From contig QFPM01000003.1 of the NCBI GenBank assembly GCA_003248655.1, positions 1 through 64,000 on the forward strand: a stretch of 64,000 bases of DNA, given 5' to 3'. Positions 15,753 to 23,176 of the stretch are shown piece after piece. This DNA is from Microbacterium sp. GTDB lineage: Bacteria; Actinomycetota; Actinomycetes; Actinomycetales; Microbacteriaceae. Each line of letters starts with the position of its first letter. Position 1 is the first letter of the stretch. The notes beneath the pieces were generated by a model that was given only the letters and a program-made list of their open reading frames with translations, was not told the origin of the DNA and made no database searches. The translations under genes were made by a program, and so were the position numbers.

Positions 15753-16694
15753 ATGACCGTCGAACCCACCATCGAGGCCCCTGCCGCGCGCCCCCGCTTC
15801 ACCGGGCGCAGGCGCCGAGGCGAGCAGACGCCGCCCCCGTTCTTCGAGCCGACGGATGCCGGTGCCGCAGCCATCGCCGACCGGCCCGCGCCGTCGGCGG
15901 GCGCCCTCGCCCCCGCGCGGCCCGCGGCCCTCGAGGCCCGGTCGATCTCGGCGTGGTTCGGCGACCACCAGGTGCTCCACGACGTCTCGCTCATGATGCC
16001 GTCGGGGCAGATCACCGCACTCATCGGTCCGTCGGGGTGCGGCAAGTCGACGTTCCTGCGCATCCTCAACCGCATGCACGAGCTCGTGCCCTCGGCATCC
16101 CTCGCCGGAGAGGTCCTGCTCGACGACGACGACATCTACGACGCCGGGCACCGGCTCGTCGACGCGCGCAAGAAGATCGGGATGGTGTTCCAGAAGCCGA
16201 ACCCGTTCCCGGCGATGTCGATCTACGACAACGTCCTCGCGGGGCTGAAGCTCACCGGTATCCGCGCCAGCCGCGAGGAGCGCGACTACCTCGTCGAGCG
16301 GTCGCTGACCTCGGCGGGCCTGTGGAACGAGGTCAAGGACCGCCTGCGCGCTCCCGGCGGTGGCCTCTCGGGCGGGCAGCAGCAGCGCCTCTGCATCGCC
16401 CGCTCGCTCGCGGTGAAGCCCCAGGTGCTGCTCATGGACGAGCCCTGCTCGGCCCTCGACCCGACCTCGACCCGCGTCATCGAAGAGACGATGCTCGAGC
16501 TCGCCCGCGAGGTTACGATCGTGATCGTGACGCACAACATGCAACAGGCGCAGCGCGTCTCGCAGCAGTGCGCGTTCTTCCTCGCGTCGCAGGGCACGCC
16601 CGGCGCGATCGTCGAGCACGGCGACACCGCCGCGATGTTCGAGGCGCCGATCGACCCCCGCACGTTCGACTACGTCAACGGGCGGTTCGGGTAG
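15753..16694 (+). CDS. PstB-like phosphate-type ABC transporter ATPase, paralogue with N-terminal extension
   Basis: This 313-aa ATPase closely resembles PstB from about residue 65 on: Walker A GPSGCGKSTFLRILNRMHE, the Q-loop region KIGMVFQKPNPFPAMSIYDNV, signature LSGGQQQRLCIARSL and Walker B VLLMDEPCSALDP. A 65-residue Pro/Ala/Arg-rich extension precedes the ABC domain. A canonical PstB is encoded at 52998-53777, so this is a second copy. No substrate-binding protein or permease lies next to it. They may have been lost at the breakpoint near 14.1 kb. The neighbours (sortase-like, surface protein) suggest a specialised cell-envelope transporter. Confidence 0.85.
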   Translation: MTVEPTIEAPAARPRFTGRRRRGEQTPPPFFEPTDAGAAAIADRPAPSAGALAPARPAALEARSISAWFGDHQVLHDVSLMMPSGQITALIGPSGCGKSTFLRILNRMHELVPSASLAGEVLLDDDDIYDAGHRLVDARKKIGMVFQKPNPFPAMSIYDNVLAGLKLTGIRASREERDYLVERSLTSAGLWNEVKDRLRAPGGGLSGGQQQRLCIARSLAVKPQVLLMDEPCSALDPTSTRVIEETMLELAREVTIVIVTHNMQQAQRVSQQCAFFLASQGTPGAIVEHGDTAAMFEAPIDPRTFDYVNGRFG

Positions 16695-16699
16695 CGGTC

Positions 16700-17473
16700 A
16701 TGGCGCGCATGCGGCTGTTCGTCGCGGCCGCGGCGGTCACGGCCGTGGTCGCGGGCGCCTGGATCGTCGTCGTCAGCGCGGCGGCGGATGCCGGCGACAC
16801 CGGCCCCGGCGTGACCGGGGCAGGGGATGCCGGGGCGCCCGCCCCGATCGTCGCGGTCGCGCCCGAGGTGGAACCCTCGCCCGAATCCGCTCAGGCCGCT
16901 CCCGCGACCGCCCGGATCGTCGTCGATCCCGCGTGGCTCGACCGCGTCGCGTCGGCCACCGGCATCCCGCAGCGGGCATTGCAAGCGTATGCCTCGGCCG
17001 ACCTCGCGCTCGCCGCCGAGCAGGCCGCGTGCGCGATCGGCTGGAACACGATCGCCGCGATCGGCAGGGTCGAATCCGATCATGGGCGCCACGGCGGCGC
17101 GGTGCTCGAGGAGTCCGGCTACTCGACCCCCGCGATCCGCGGCCCCGCCCTCGACGGTCACGGCGTTGCCGCGATCGCCGACACCGACGGCGGAGCGTGG
17201 GACGGCGACGCCCGCTGGGACCGTGCCGTCGGCCCGCTGCAGTTCATCCCCGACACCTGGGCGCGCTGGGGCGCCGACGGCAACGGCGACGGCGCGGCCG
17301 ACCCGAACCAGATCGACGATGCCGCCCTCGCCGCGGGCCGCTACCTGTGCGCGTCGGGGACGATGGCGGATGCCGTGGCCTGGCGCGCGGCGATCTTCTC
17401 GTACAACCACCTCGACAGCTACGTCGACGACGTCGCGGCGGTCGCGAACAGCTACGCCACGGCCGCGGGGTGA
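16700..17473 (+). CDS. Secreted lytic murein transglycosylase
   Basis: This 257-aa protein has an N-terminal signal/anchor helix (LFVAAAAVTAVVAGAWIVVVSA), a low-complexity spacer, and an SLT_2-type lysozyme fold that cleaves peptidoglycan glycan strands. The catalytic Glu is in NTIAAIGRVESDHGRHGG. The AVGPLQFIPDTWARWGADGN motif and the C-terminal FSYNHLDSYVDDV follow. It starts 6 nt after the PstB-like gene, apparently in the same operon, which supports an envelope role for the cluster. Confidence 0.88.
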   Translation: MARMRLFVAAAAVTAVVAGAWIVVVSAAADAGDTGPGVTGAGDAGAPAPIVAVAPEVEPSPESAQAAPATARIVVDPAWLDRVASATGIPQRALQAYASADLALAAEQAACAIGWNTIAAIGRVESDHGRHGGAVLEESGYSTPAIRGPALDGHGVAAIADTDGGAWDGDARWDRAVGPLQFIPDTWARWGADGNGDGAADPNQIDDAALAAGRYLCASGTMADAVAWRAAIFSYNHLDSYVDDVAAVANSYATAAG

Positions 17474-17517
17474 GGAGGTCCGTCCGTCACATGGTCGGGC
17501 GGGCATGTGGGCCTCCG

Positions 17518-17523
17518 TAGAAT
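17518..17523 (+). promoter_or_regulatory. Likely -10 box TAGAAT of lysC
   Basis: TAGAAT lies 73 nt before the lysC GTG. The same hexamer occurs before asd at 19046-19051. No clear -35 element is visible. Confidence 0.4.
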
Positions 17524-17595
17524 GGCTCCTTGGGCGTGTTCGCCCGCATCCGGCGGTCGCCGGCATCCATCAGACACTCGCGGGGAGCTCCACAC

Positions 17596-18894
17596 GTGGC
17601 GCTGATCGTCCAGAAGTACGGCGGCTCGTCCGTCGCCGACGCCGAGAGCATCAAGCGCGTCGCCAAGCGGATCGTCGACACGCGCCGCGCGGGCAACGAC
17701 GTCGTCGTCGCCGTCAGCGCGATGGGCGACACGACCGACGAACTGCTCGACCTCGCCCATCAGGTCGCGCCGATTTCCGCGCCGCGCGAGCTCGACATGC
17801 TGCTGAGCTCGGGCGAGCGCATCTCGATGGCGCTGCTCGCGATGGCGATCCACTCGATGGGCTTCGAGGCACGCTCGTTCACCGGAAGCCAGGCCGGCAT
17901 GATCACGACCGCCGACCACGGCGCGGCGCGCATCATCGACGTGACGCCCGTGCGCCTGCGCGAAGCGCTCGACGAGGGCGCGATCGTCATCGTCGCGGGC
18001 TTCCAGGGGTTCAACCGCGACACCCGCGACATCACGACGCTCGGCCGCGGCGGCTCCGACACGACCGCCGTCGCGCTCGCCGCCGCCCTCGACGCCGACG
18101 TGTGCGAGATCTACAGCGACGTCGACGGCATCTTCACCGCCGACCCGCGCGTCGTGCCGCGCGCCCGCAAGCTCGACGTGATCTCGTCGGAGGAGATGCT
18201 CGAACTCGCCGCCAACGGCGCGAAAGTCCTCTACATCCGCGCCGTCGAGTACGCGCGCCGCCACGGCGTCATGATCAACGCCAGGTCCACCTTCAGCTCC
18301 GGCCAGGGGACGTTCGTCCTCGGCCCCGGAATGACCGTTCCCGCCGCCGTCTCGGCTGCAGCAGAGGAGTCCGCCATGGAAGAGCCCATCGTCGCCGGTG
18401 TCGCCACCGACCTCAGCCAGGCGAAGATCACCGTCATCGGGGTTCCCGACGTGCCCGGCAAGGCCGCCGAGATCTTCACCGTCGTCGCCAAGAGCGGCGC
18501 GAACGTCGACATGATCGTGCAGAACGTGTCGGCCGCCGCGACCGGCCGCACCGACATCTCGTTCACCCTTCCCAAATCGGATGCCGCGACCGCCCTCCGC
18601 GCCCTCGCGGGGGAGCAGGCGGGCATCGGCTTCGAGAGCCTCGTGCACGACGACCAGGTCGGCAAGCTCTCGGTCGTCGGCGCGGGCATGCGCACGCACT
18701 CGGGCGTCTCGGCGACGCTCTTCGAAGCGCTGTCGACCGCGGGGGTCAACCTCGAGATGATCTCGACCTCCGAGATCCGCATCTCGGTCGTCGTGCGCGG
18801 CGACGACCTCGCCGGCGCCGCGCGCGTCGTGCACACGGCCTTCGGCCTCGACGGCGACACCGAAGCCGTCGTCCACGCCGGCACCGGCCGCTGA
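17596..18894 (+). CDS. lysC: Aspartate kinase, alpha subunit
   Basis: LysC phosphorylates aspartate, the entry step to lysine, threonine, methionine and diaminopimelate. The 432-aa protein begins VALIVQKYGGSSVADAESIKRVA, has the kinase motifs FTGSQAGMITT and LGRGGSDTTAVALAAAL, and two C-terminal ACT domains (ITVIGVPDVPGKAAEIF and LSVVGAGMRTHSGV). GTG 17596 is chosen because it gives the family N-terminus; the open frame extends upstream without homology. An internal start at 18376 would give the beta subunit. asd follows 190 bp downstream. Confidence 0.96.
   Translation: MALIVQKYGGSSVADAESIKRVAKRIVDTRRAGNDVVVAVSAMGDTTDELLDLAHQVAPISAPRELDMLLSSGERISMALLAMAIHSMGFEARSFTGSQAGMITTADHGAARIIDVTPVRLREALDEGAIVIVAGFQGFNRDTRDITTLGRGGSDTTAVALAAALDADVCEIYSDVDGIFTADPRVVPRARKLDVISSEEMLELAANGAKVLYIRAVEYARRHGVMINARSTFSSGQGTFVLGPGMTVPAAVSAAAEESAMEEPIVAGVATDLSQAKITVIGVPDVPGKAAEIFTVVAKSGANVDMIVQNVSAAATGRTDISFTLPKSDAATALRALAGEQAGIGFESLVHDDQVGKLSVVGAGMRTHSGVSATLFEALSTAGVNLEMISTSEIRISVVVRGDDLAGAARVVHTAFGLDGDTEAVVHAGTGR
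18376..18894 (+). CDS. lysC: Aspartate kinase beta subunit from an internal in-frame start
   Basis: Within lysC, GAGGAG at 18364-18369 stands 6 nt before an in-frame ATG at 18376 (MEEPIVAGVATDLSQAKITV). The product of 172 aa would consist of the two ACT domains only. In Corynebacterium glutamicum, LysC is an alpha2beta2 enzyme whose beta subunit comes from such an internal start and has about this length. The site is well formed and placed exactly at the domain boundary. Confidence 0.7.
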   Translation: MEEPIVAGVATDLSQAKITVIGVPDVPGKAAEIFTVVAKSGANVDMIVQNVSAAATGRTDISFTLPKSDAATALRALAGEQAGIGFESLVHDDQVGKLSVVGAGMRTHSGVSATLFEALSTAGVNLEMISTSEIRISVVVRGDDLAGAARVVHTAFGLDGDTEAVVHAGTGR

Positions 18895-18959
18895 CCCCCG
18901 CCAGCCCACCCTGCCTGCCATCCATCCACCCCCGCCGCCGCGGCCCCCGGCATCCATCT

Positions 18960-19039
18960 GCAGTTCTTCGGAGATCTGCACTTCTGCGGACCGAAGTGGC
19001 GGGATTGCTCCGAAGATGCGCAGATCTCCGAAGTTGTGC
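18960..19039. repeat. Long imperfect palindrome between lysC and asd
   Basis: The core arms CTTCGGAGATCTGC (18966-18979) and GCAGATCTCCGAAG (19020-19033) are perfectly complementary over 14 bp. Weaker pairing extends them to about 36 nt each, and a small inner hairpin ACTTC/GAAGT lies at 18980-18997. It ends just before the asd promoter, so it could terminate lysC transcription. Confidence 0.65.
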
Positions 19040-19045
19040 GCCCGG

Positions 19046-19051
19046 TAGAAT
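19046..19051 (+). promoter_or_regulatory. Likely -10 box TAGAAT of asd
   Basis: TAGAAT is 33 nt before the asd ATG, which has AAGGA 8 nt or so upstream. It matches the hexamer before lysC. Confidence 0.4.
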
Positions 19052-19084
19052 CGCCAGAACCCGCTCCCACGCAAGGAACCCGTC

Positions 19085-20158
19085 ATGACCCGCATCTCTG
19101 ACTCAGGACTGAACGTCGCCGTCGTCGGCGCCACCGGACAGGTCGGCACGGTCATGCGCGAGATTCTCGCGGAGCGGTCGTTCCCCATCCGCGAGCTGCG
19201 CCTGTTCGCGACGGCCCGCAGCGCCGGCAGCGCCGTCGACTTCGGCGGTGTCAGCGTGATCGTCGAGGATGTCGCGACCGCCGACCCGACCGGGATCGAC
19301 ATCGCCCTCTTCAGCGCCGGTGCGACGGGCAGCCGCGCCCACGCCCCGCGCTTCGCCGAGGCGGGGGCCGTCGTCATCGACAACTCGAGCGCCTGGCGCA
19401 TGGACCCCGACGTCCCGCTCGTCGTGAGCGAGGTCAACCCGCACGCGGCGCAGAACCCGCCTAAGGGCATCATTGCGAACCCGAACTGCACGACGATGGC
19501 CGCGATGCCGGTCTTGAAGCCGCTGGATGCCGCGGCAGGCCTCGAGCGCCTCATCGTCAGCACCTACCAGGCCGTGTCCGGGTCGGGCCTCGCGGGCGCG
19601 CAGGAGCTCCTCGGCCAGGTCGAGGGTGTCCTCGCGCAGGGCCACACACTCGACCTCGTCCACGACGGCTCGGCCGTCGACTTCCCCCAGCCCGAGAAGT
19701 ACGTCGCCCCGATCGCGTTCGACGTCATCCCTCTCGCCGGCAGCCTCGTCGACGACGGCGACAACGAGACCGACGAAGAGAAGAAGCTGCGCAGCGAGAG
19801 CCGCAAGATCCTCGAACTGCCGGACCTCCGGGTCGCGGGCACGTGCGTGCGGGTCCCCGTCTTCACCGGCCACTCGCTCTCGATCCACGCCGAGTTCCGC
19901 GACGACATCACGCCCGAGCGCGCACGCGAGATCCTGGCATCCGCGCCCGGCGTCGCGCTCGAAGAGGTGCCGACGCCGCTGCAGGCCGCCGGCAGCGACC
20001 CGAGCTTCGTCGGCCGCATTCGCGCCGATCAGTCGGCGCCCGAGGGCAAGGGCCTCGTGCTGTTCATCTCGAACGACAACCTGCGCAAGGGTGCGGCGCT
20101 GAACGCCGTGCAGATCGCGGAGCTCGTCGCGGCCCGTCTCGCAACCGCCGCCGCCTGA
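19085..20158 (+). CDS. asd: Aspartate-semialdehyde dehydrogenase
   Basis: Asd reduces aspartyl phosphate, the product of LysC, to aspartate semialdehyde with NADPH. The 357-aa protein has the N-terminal Rossmann motif (NVAVVGATGQVGTVMREIL), the catalytic Cys in IIANPNCTTMAAMPVL, the glycine-rich STYQAVSGSGLAGAQEL, and the substrate-binding and His region (RVPVFTGHSLSIHAEF). ATG 19085 is preceded by AAGGA. It follows lysC but appears to have its own promoter after a palindrome. Confidence 0.96.
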   Translation: MTRISDSGLNVAVVGATGQVGTVMREILAERSFPIRELRLFATARSAGSAVDFGGVSVIVEDVATADPTGIDIALFSAGATGSRAHAPRFAEAGAVVIDNSSAWRMDPDVPLVVSEVNPHAAQNPPKGIIANPNCTTMAAMPVLKPLDAAAGLERLIVSTYQAVSGSGLAGAQELLGQVEGVLAQGHTLDLVHDGSAVDFPQPEKYVAPIAFDVIPLAGSLVDDGDNETDEEKKLRSESRKILELPDLRVAGTCVRVPVFTGHSLSIHAEFRDDITPERAREILASAPGVALEEVPTPLQAAGSDPSFVGRIRADQSAPEGKGLVLFISNDNLRKGAALNAVQIAELVAARLATAAA

Positions 20159-20245
20159 CGCCACAGAAGTCGCCGGACGCGCAAGAACCGCGAGAGTTCA
20201 CGGCGCCGGATGCCCGCACGCGCGGATGCCGGAGAAAACCCGGCC

Positions 20246-20251
20246 TAGACT
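20246..20251 (+). promoter_or_regulatory. -10 box TAGACT for leaderless mqo
   Basis: TAGACT is followed by 8 nt and the GTG at 20260, without a Shine-Dalgarno sequence. Confidence 0.5.
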
Positions 20252-20259
20252 GGGACACC

Positions 20260-21720
20260 GTGAGTGAACCCGTCGACGTCGTCCTGATCGGCGGTGGCAT
20301 CATGAGTGCCACCCTCGGAACCCTGCTCAAAGAACTCCAGCCCGACTGGAAGATCGTCGTGCTCGAGCGCCTCAGCGAGGTCGCGCAGGAGTCGTCGAAC
20401 GCGTGGAACAACGCCGGCACGGGCCACGCCGCCCTCTGTGAACTCAACTACATGCCCGCCGCCGCCGACGGGTCGGTCGATCCCGCCAAGGCGGTCACGA
20501 TCAACGAGCAGTTCCAGCAGAGCCGCCAGCTCTGGTCGAGCTTCATCGCCCGCGGCATCCTCGATGCGCCCTCGACGTTCATCAACGCGACGCCGCACAT
20601 GACCTTCGTCCGCGGCGAGAAGGATGTCGCGTACCTCAAGAAGCGCTACGAGGTGCTCAAGAAGCAGCCACTGTTCGCGGGCATCGAGTACTCCGAAGAC
20701 TCGCGCGTCATCAACCAGTGGGCCCCGCTGCTCATGCAGAAGCGCAAGAAGGCCGACGAGCCCTTCGCCGCGACCCGCGTGCCGGCCGGCACCGACGTCG
20801 ACTTCGGAGCGCTCACGCGTCAGCTGTTCACCCACATCGCAGGCCACGGCGTCGATGTGCGCACGAACGTCGAGGCGCGCAAGCTCCGCCGGCAGAAGGA
20901 CGGCACGTGGCGCGTGCACTACCGGAACTCCCTCGGGCGCACGCCCGGCTCGATCGACGCGCGCTTCGTGTTCGTCGGTGCGGGCGGCTGGGCGATCAAG
21001 CTGTTGCAGTCCTCCGGCATCCCCGAGATCAAGGGCTACGGCGTCTTCCCGATCGGCGGGCAGTGGCTGAAGACCTCGAATCCCGCGATCGTCGCGCAGC
21101 ACCAGGCCAAGGTCTACTCGCAGGCGGCCGTGGGCGCGCCGCCCATGTCGGTGCCGCACCTTGACACGCGCGTCGTCGACGGGCAGACCTCCCTGCTGTT
21201 CGGCCCATTCGCGACGTTCAGCCCGAAGTTCCTCAAGAACGGCCGCATCACCGACATCGTCGCGCAGGTGCGCCCGTCCAACCTCTTCAGCATGCTCAAG
21301 GTCGGTGCCACCAACCTCGACCTCGTGAAGTACCTTGTGGGCGAGCTGCTCAAGACCCACAGCGGCAAGGTCGAGAGCCTGCGCGAGTTCATGCCGACGG
21401 CGGATGCCGCCGACTGGGAGCTGCTCAACGCCGGCCAGCGCGCGCAGGTCATGGTCGGGGGAGAGCTCAAGTTCGGCACCGAGGTCGTGACCTCCGCCGA
21501 CGGCTCGATCGCGGGCCTGCTTGGCGCCTCGCCGGGAGCATCGACCGCGGCATCCATCATGCTGGGGCTTCTGAAGAAGTGCTTCCCCGATCACATCGCC
21601 GGCTGGGAGGCGGAGCTGACCGAGCTCATCCCGAGCTACGGGACGACCCTCAACGGCGACCCCGAGAAGGCAGCCGCCGAGATCGCGGCGACGGCGGCGG
21701 CGCTGTCGATCAACCGCTGA
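20260..21720 (+). CDS. mqo: Malate:quinone oxidoreductase
   Basis: Mqo is a peripheral membrane flavoprotein that oxidises malate to oxaloacetate and passes electrons to the quinone pool. The 486-aa length matches the family. The FAD motif is DVVLIGGGIMSATLGTLL, followed by the family-specific ESSNAWNNAGTGHAALCELNY and, near the C-terminus, LLGASPGASTAASIML. GTG 20260 gives the family start; the upstream extension of the frame overlaps asd and is spurious. The transcript is probably leaderless. Confidence 0.96.
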   Translation: MSEPVDVVLIGGGIMSATLGTLLKELQPDWKIVVLERLSEVAQESSNAWNNAGTGHAALCELNYMPAAADGSVDPAKAVTINEQFQQSRQLWSSFIARGILDAPSTFINATPHMTFVRGEKDVAYLKKRYEVLKKQPLFAGIEYSEDSRVINQWAPLLMQKRKKADEPFAATRVPAGTDVDFGALTRQLFTHIAGHGVDVRTNVEARKLRRQKDGTWRVHYRNSLGRTPGSIDARFVFVGAGGWAIKLLQSSGIPEIKGYGVFPIGGQWLKTSNPAIVAQHQAKVYSQAAVGAPPMSVPHLDTRVVDGQTSLLFGPFATFSPKFLKNGRITDIVAQVRPSNLFSMLKVGATNLDLVKYLVGELLKTHSGKVESLREFMPTADAADWELLNAGQRAQVMVGGELKFGTEVVTSADGSIAGLLGASPGASTAASIMLGLLKKCFPDHIAGWEAELTELIPSYGTTLNGDPEKAAAEIAATAAALSINR

Positions 21721-21735
21721 GGCGCGGGGTTTCGC

Positions 21736-22338
21736 ATGGCGAAGCTGTACTTCCGCTACGGCGCGATGAACTCTGGCAAGTCGACGGCGCTCCTGCAGGC
21801 GGCTTACAACTATGAGGAACGCGGGCAGCATGTGCTCCTCGCCAAGCCCGAGATCGACACGAAGGGCGCCGACCAGATCGCGAGCCGCCTCGGTGTCTCG
21901 CGCACCGTCGACTTTCTGATCGCTCCGGATGCCGACGTGCGCGCCCTCGTCACGGAGCATGTCGCGCGCATCGACGGCGGGGTCGCGTGCCTGCTGATCG
22001 ACGAGGCGCAGTTCCTCACGCCCACGCAGGTCGACGACCTCCTGCGGATCGTCGTGGACGACGGCATCCCCGTGCTCGCCTACGGCATCCGCACCGACTT
22101 CCAGACGCGGGCCTTCCCGGGTTCGGCGCGCCTTCTCGAGCTCGCTCACAGCCTCGAGGAGCTCAAGACCATCTGCCGCTGCGGCCGCAAAGCGCTCTAC
22201 AACGCGCGTCTCGTCGGAGGACGGTTCGTCTTCGACGGCGACCAGGTCGCGATCGACGAGCTCTCGCACGAGACCGTGACCTACGAGTCGATGTGCGCCG
22301 AGTGCTACCTGCGCGAGTCGGGCGGACGCCTGCGCTGA
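21736..22338 (+). CDS. tdk: Thymidine kinase
   Basis: Tdk phosphorylates thymidine with ATP for nucleotide salvage. The 200-aa type II enzyme has the P-loop RYGAMNSGKSTALLQAAYNY, Walker B LLIDEAQFLTPTQVDDL, a lasso/FxT region and a zinc site (ICRCGRKALYNAR ... MCAECYLRE). It starts 15 nt after mqo, without a strong ribosome binding site, and may be cotranscribed with it. Confidence 0.95.
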   Translation: MAKLYFRYGAMNSGKSTALLQAAYNYEERGQHVLLAKPEIDTKGADQIASRLGVSRTVDFLIAPDADVRALVTEHVARIDGGVACLLIDEAQFLTPTQVDDLLRIVVDDGIPVLAYGIRTDFQTRAFPGSARLLELAHSLEELKTICRCGRKALYNARLVGGRFVFDGDQVAIDELSHETVTYESMCAECYLRESGGRLR

Positions 22339-22373
22339 CCCTCGCTGACGTGGTGTGACAGATCGGTTTTTGC

Positions 22374-22408
22374 TGGTCCGACCACAGTGCGTTAGTGTGG
22401 CCTGACCA
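22374..22408 (+). promoter_or_regulatory. Two operators of the LldR/FadR type before the regulator gene
   Basis: TGGTCCGACCA (22374-22384) is a perfect palindrome of the form known for GntR/FadR-subfamily regulators such as LldR. TGGCCTGACCA (22398-22408) is a second copy with one mismatch, 24 bp further on. They flank a possible -10 (TTAGTG, 22392-22397), so the operon is probably autorepressed and induced by lactate. Confidence 0.65.
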
Positions 22409-22431
22409 TTAAGGTTCCGGTCGAGAGGGCG

Positions 22432-23160
22432 ATGATGACTGACGAGACCCCCGCACGCGCCTGGCGCGTCGTGCTGGAGAAGATCGAGGGCGATCTGCTG
22501 GCGGGCACGATCGGGCCGGGCGATCGCATCGCGCCCGAGCGCGAGCTCGCTGCGACGCTCGGCGTCGGCCGCTCGAGCGTGCGCGAAGCGCTGCGCGTGC
22601 TCGAGGTGATGGGTCTCATCCGCACGGCGACGGGATCGGGCCCGACGGCGGGCGCGATCGTCACCGCGACGCCGCACGGCGGCCTCGCGCAGTTCCTGCG
22701 GCTACAGGTCGCGGCCCAGGGCTTTCCGATCCCCGATGTCTACGAGACCCGCCTGCTGCTCGAAGAGTGGGCGGTCGCGCACCTCGCCGACGGCGAGGGC
22801 GTCGACCTCGCACAGGCACACGCCACCGTCGACGCGATGAACGAGACGGACCTCACCCCCGAGGAGTTCCTCGCCCTCGACACGCAGTTCCACCTGCGCC
22901 TGGCGGATGCCGCGGGCAACGTCGTCGTCGCCGCCACCATGGCGGGGCTTCGCACGACGATCGAGAGCTACATTCGCGCGGGCGCCGCGCGCATTCCGGA
23001 CTGGGCGGCGACCTCCGAGCGGTTGCGCCGCGAGCACGCCGACATCCTCACCGCGATCGAAAGCGGCGAGCCGGACGAAGCCCGTGCCCTCGTACGCGCG
23101 CACATCACCGGCTACTACGCGGATGCCGGCATGGCGCGCCCGACGACAACTGACGCCTGA
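22432..23160 (+). CDS. lldR: GntR/FadR-family transcriptional regulator, probably lactate-responsive
   Basis: The 242-aa protein has an N-terminal winged helix (RIAPERELAATLGVGRSSVREALRVLEVMGLI) and a C-terminal FCD effector domain (LLLEEWAVAHL ... FLALDTQFHLRLADAAGN ... LRREHADILTAIESGE). It lies directly before lldD (16 nt gap) and behind two TGGTC-N-GACCA palindromes, the arrangement of LldR regulators. The start could also be the ATG at 22435. The exact ligand is inferred from context only. Confidence 0.85.
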   Translation: MMTDETPARAWRVVLEKIEGDLLAGTIGPGDRIAPERELAATLGVGRSSVREALRVLEVMGLIRTATGSGPTAGAIVTATPHGGLAQFLRLQVAAQGFPIPDVYETRLLLEEWAVAHLADGEGVDLAQAHATVDAMNETDLTPEEFLALDTQFHLRLADAAGNVVVAATMAGLRTTIESYIRAGAARIPDWAATSERLRREHADILTAIESGEPDEARALVRAHITGYYADAGMARPTTTDA

Positions 23161-23176
23161 CCGAGAGGACCACGAC

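Noticed and set aside
20245..22677. 810-residue open frame opposite mqo and tdk
   Set aside because: It covers well-identified mqo, tdk and the 5' end of the regulator gene on the other strand and shows only low-complexity shadow sequence.
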